Shown: positions 5,460-5,843 of the stretch, piece after piece
Layout of the letters: each line of letters starts with the position of its first letter
Position numbering within the stretch: position 1 is the first letter of the stretch
NCBI GenBank assembly: GCA_023437885.1
Contig: JAEZFH010000054.1
Span: forward strand, 1 to 5,843
Length of the DNA: 5,843 nt
From: Bacillota bacterium
Lineage (GTDB): Bacteria > Bacillota > Clostridia > Lachnospirales > Lachnospiraceae
Direction of reading: 5' to 3'
Notes under the pieces: generated by a model
Seen by the model: only the letters and a program-made list of their open reading frames with translations
Told to the model about the DNA's origin: nothing
The model's database searches: none
Position numbers and translations under genes: made by a program

Positions 5460-5843
5460 TTACGGATATCTCTTGATTGAGCTTACACCATGTATAATGG
5501 TATGTATCACAACAGATACCATCCAGGTATACAGCATAATAAATTTAAATGTAGTGATCCAGGAGCATAGGCTTGCCATGGCTTTGTCAAAGGCCGGATA
5601 TTGTCCTAACATACGTAAAAGCAGGATGTTTTCAAAGATATCAAGGAGCGCCCGCAAAACGCATAGGATATATAATACTGTTTTAACAGACCGTGATACA
5701 GGCAGGGCATCAGAAACGGTAATCATAGTAGCCAAAAAGCACAGAATAAATACAAAATCCAGCATAAGATACCTTTGGTAAGCTCTGCGCCCGCCTTCAC
5801 TTATTTGTTCTAATGTCTGCTTTACTATTTCGCTGTTGTAATG
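5460..5843 (-). CDS. Small multi-spanning membrane protein, N-terminus beyond the right edge
   Basis: The frame ends at TAA (5460-5462) and stays open to the window edge, giving 127 visible residues. The ATG at 5765 is internal in my view: the 26 codons before it are open and read as normal protein (HYNSEIVKQTLEQISEGG). They lead straight into the first span with no ribosome binding site at 5765. There are three likely membrane spans, at about 26-44, 53-77 and 95-117. A DIFEN motif (68-72) lies inside the second span, followed by a QYP turn, and TTFKF begins the third. I associate this layout with a family of uncharacterised small membrane proteins but cannot name it. The gene converges on the operon to the left and is probably functionally unrelated to it. 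Confidence 0.75.
   Translation of the reverse strand, partial: HYNSEIVKQTLEQISEGGRRAYQRYLMLDFVFILCFLATMITVSDALPVSRSVKTVLYILCVLRALLDIFENILLLRMLGQYPAFDKAMASLCSWITTFKFIMLYTWMVSVVIHTIIHGVSSIKRYP

Noticed and set aside
5431..5781. A 116-codon + frame opposite the membrane protein gene
   Set aside because: It starts inside the terminator stem without a ribosome binding site and is antisense to the better supported membrane protein frame.

Overview
The window looks like chromosomal DNA from a Gram-positive clostridial bacterium, probably Lachnospiraceae or a close relative. Supporting signs are strong AGGAGG-type ribosome binding sites, moderate GC content in genes with AT-rich intergenic DNA, a YesM/YesN-type two-component pair beside a glycoside hydrolase, and sigma-A-like promoter motifs. 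The taxon is inferred from style and protein families, not from a marker gene.

Positions 1-4965 (+ strand) form one tightly packed gene string. It holds the C-terminal part of a clan GH-A beta-galactosidase-like protein (56-1204), an unrecognised 226-residue protein (1191-1871), a membrane sensor histidine kinase (1896-3701) and an AraC-type response regulator (3679-4965). Neighbouring genes overlap by 14 and 23 bases or lie 24 bases apart, so co-transcription is likely. By analogy with other YesM/YesN loci, the kinase would sense an extracellular cue, perhaps a sugar, and the regulator would activate glycan-use genes, possibly including this operon. No transporter gene is visible. The hydrolase gene is odd in two ways. 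The same frame is open upstream of its first ATG apart from one TAA codon at 41-43, which suggests an interrupted longer gene. It also carries an unusual pentad repeat with Cys or Tyr at every fifth residue.

Positions 4966-5459 contain no intact gene but much structure. On the minus strand lies a well-signalled gene start: an extended -10 box, a strong ribosome binding site and an ATG. It encodes about 31 residues resembling the N-terminus of VanZ-family proteins, and this resemblance ends where the response-regulator gene ends. I read it as a truncated vanZ-like remnant marking a recombination or insertion junction. The region also holds two inverted repeats, a sigma-A-like + strand promoter (5256-5285) and a convincing intrinsic terminator (5406-5441). 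The promoter and terminator together would define an RNA of about 150 nt.

Positions 5460-5843 (- strand) hold the 3' part of a gene for a small multi-spanning membrane protein. Its frame stays open to the right edge, so its true start lies outside the window.
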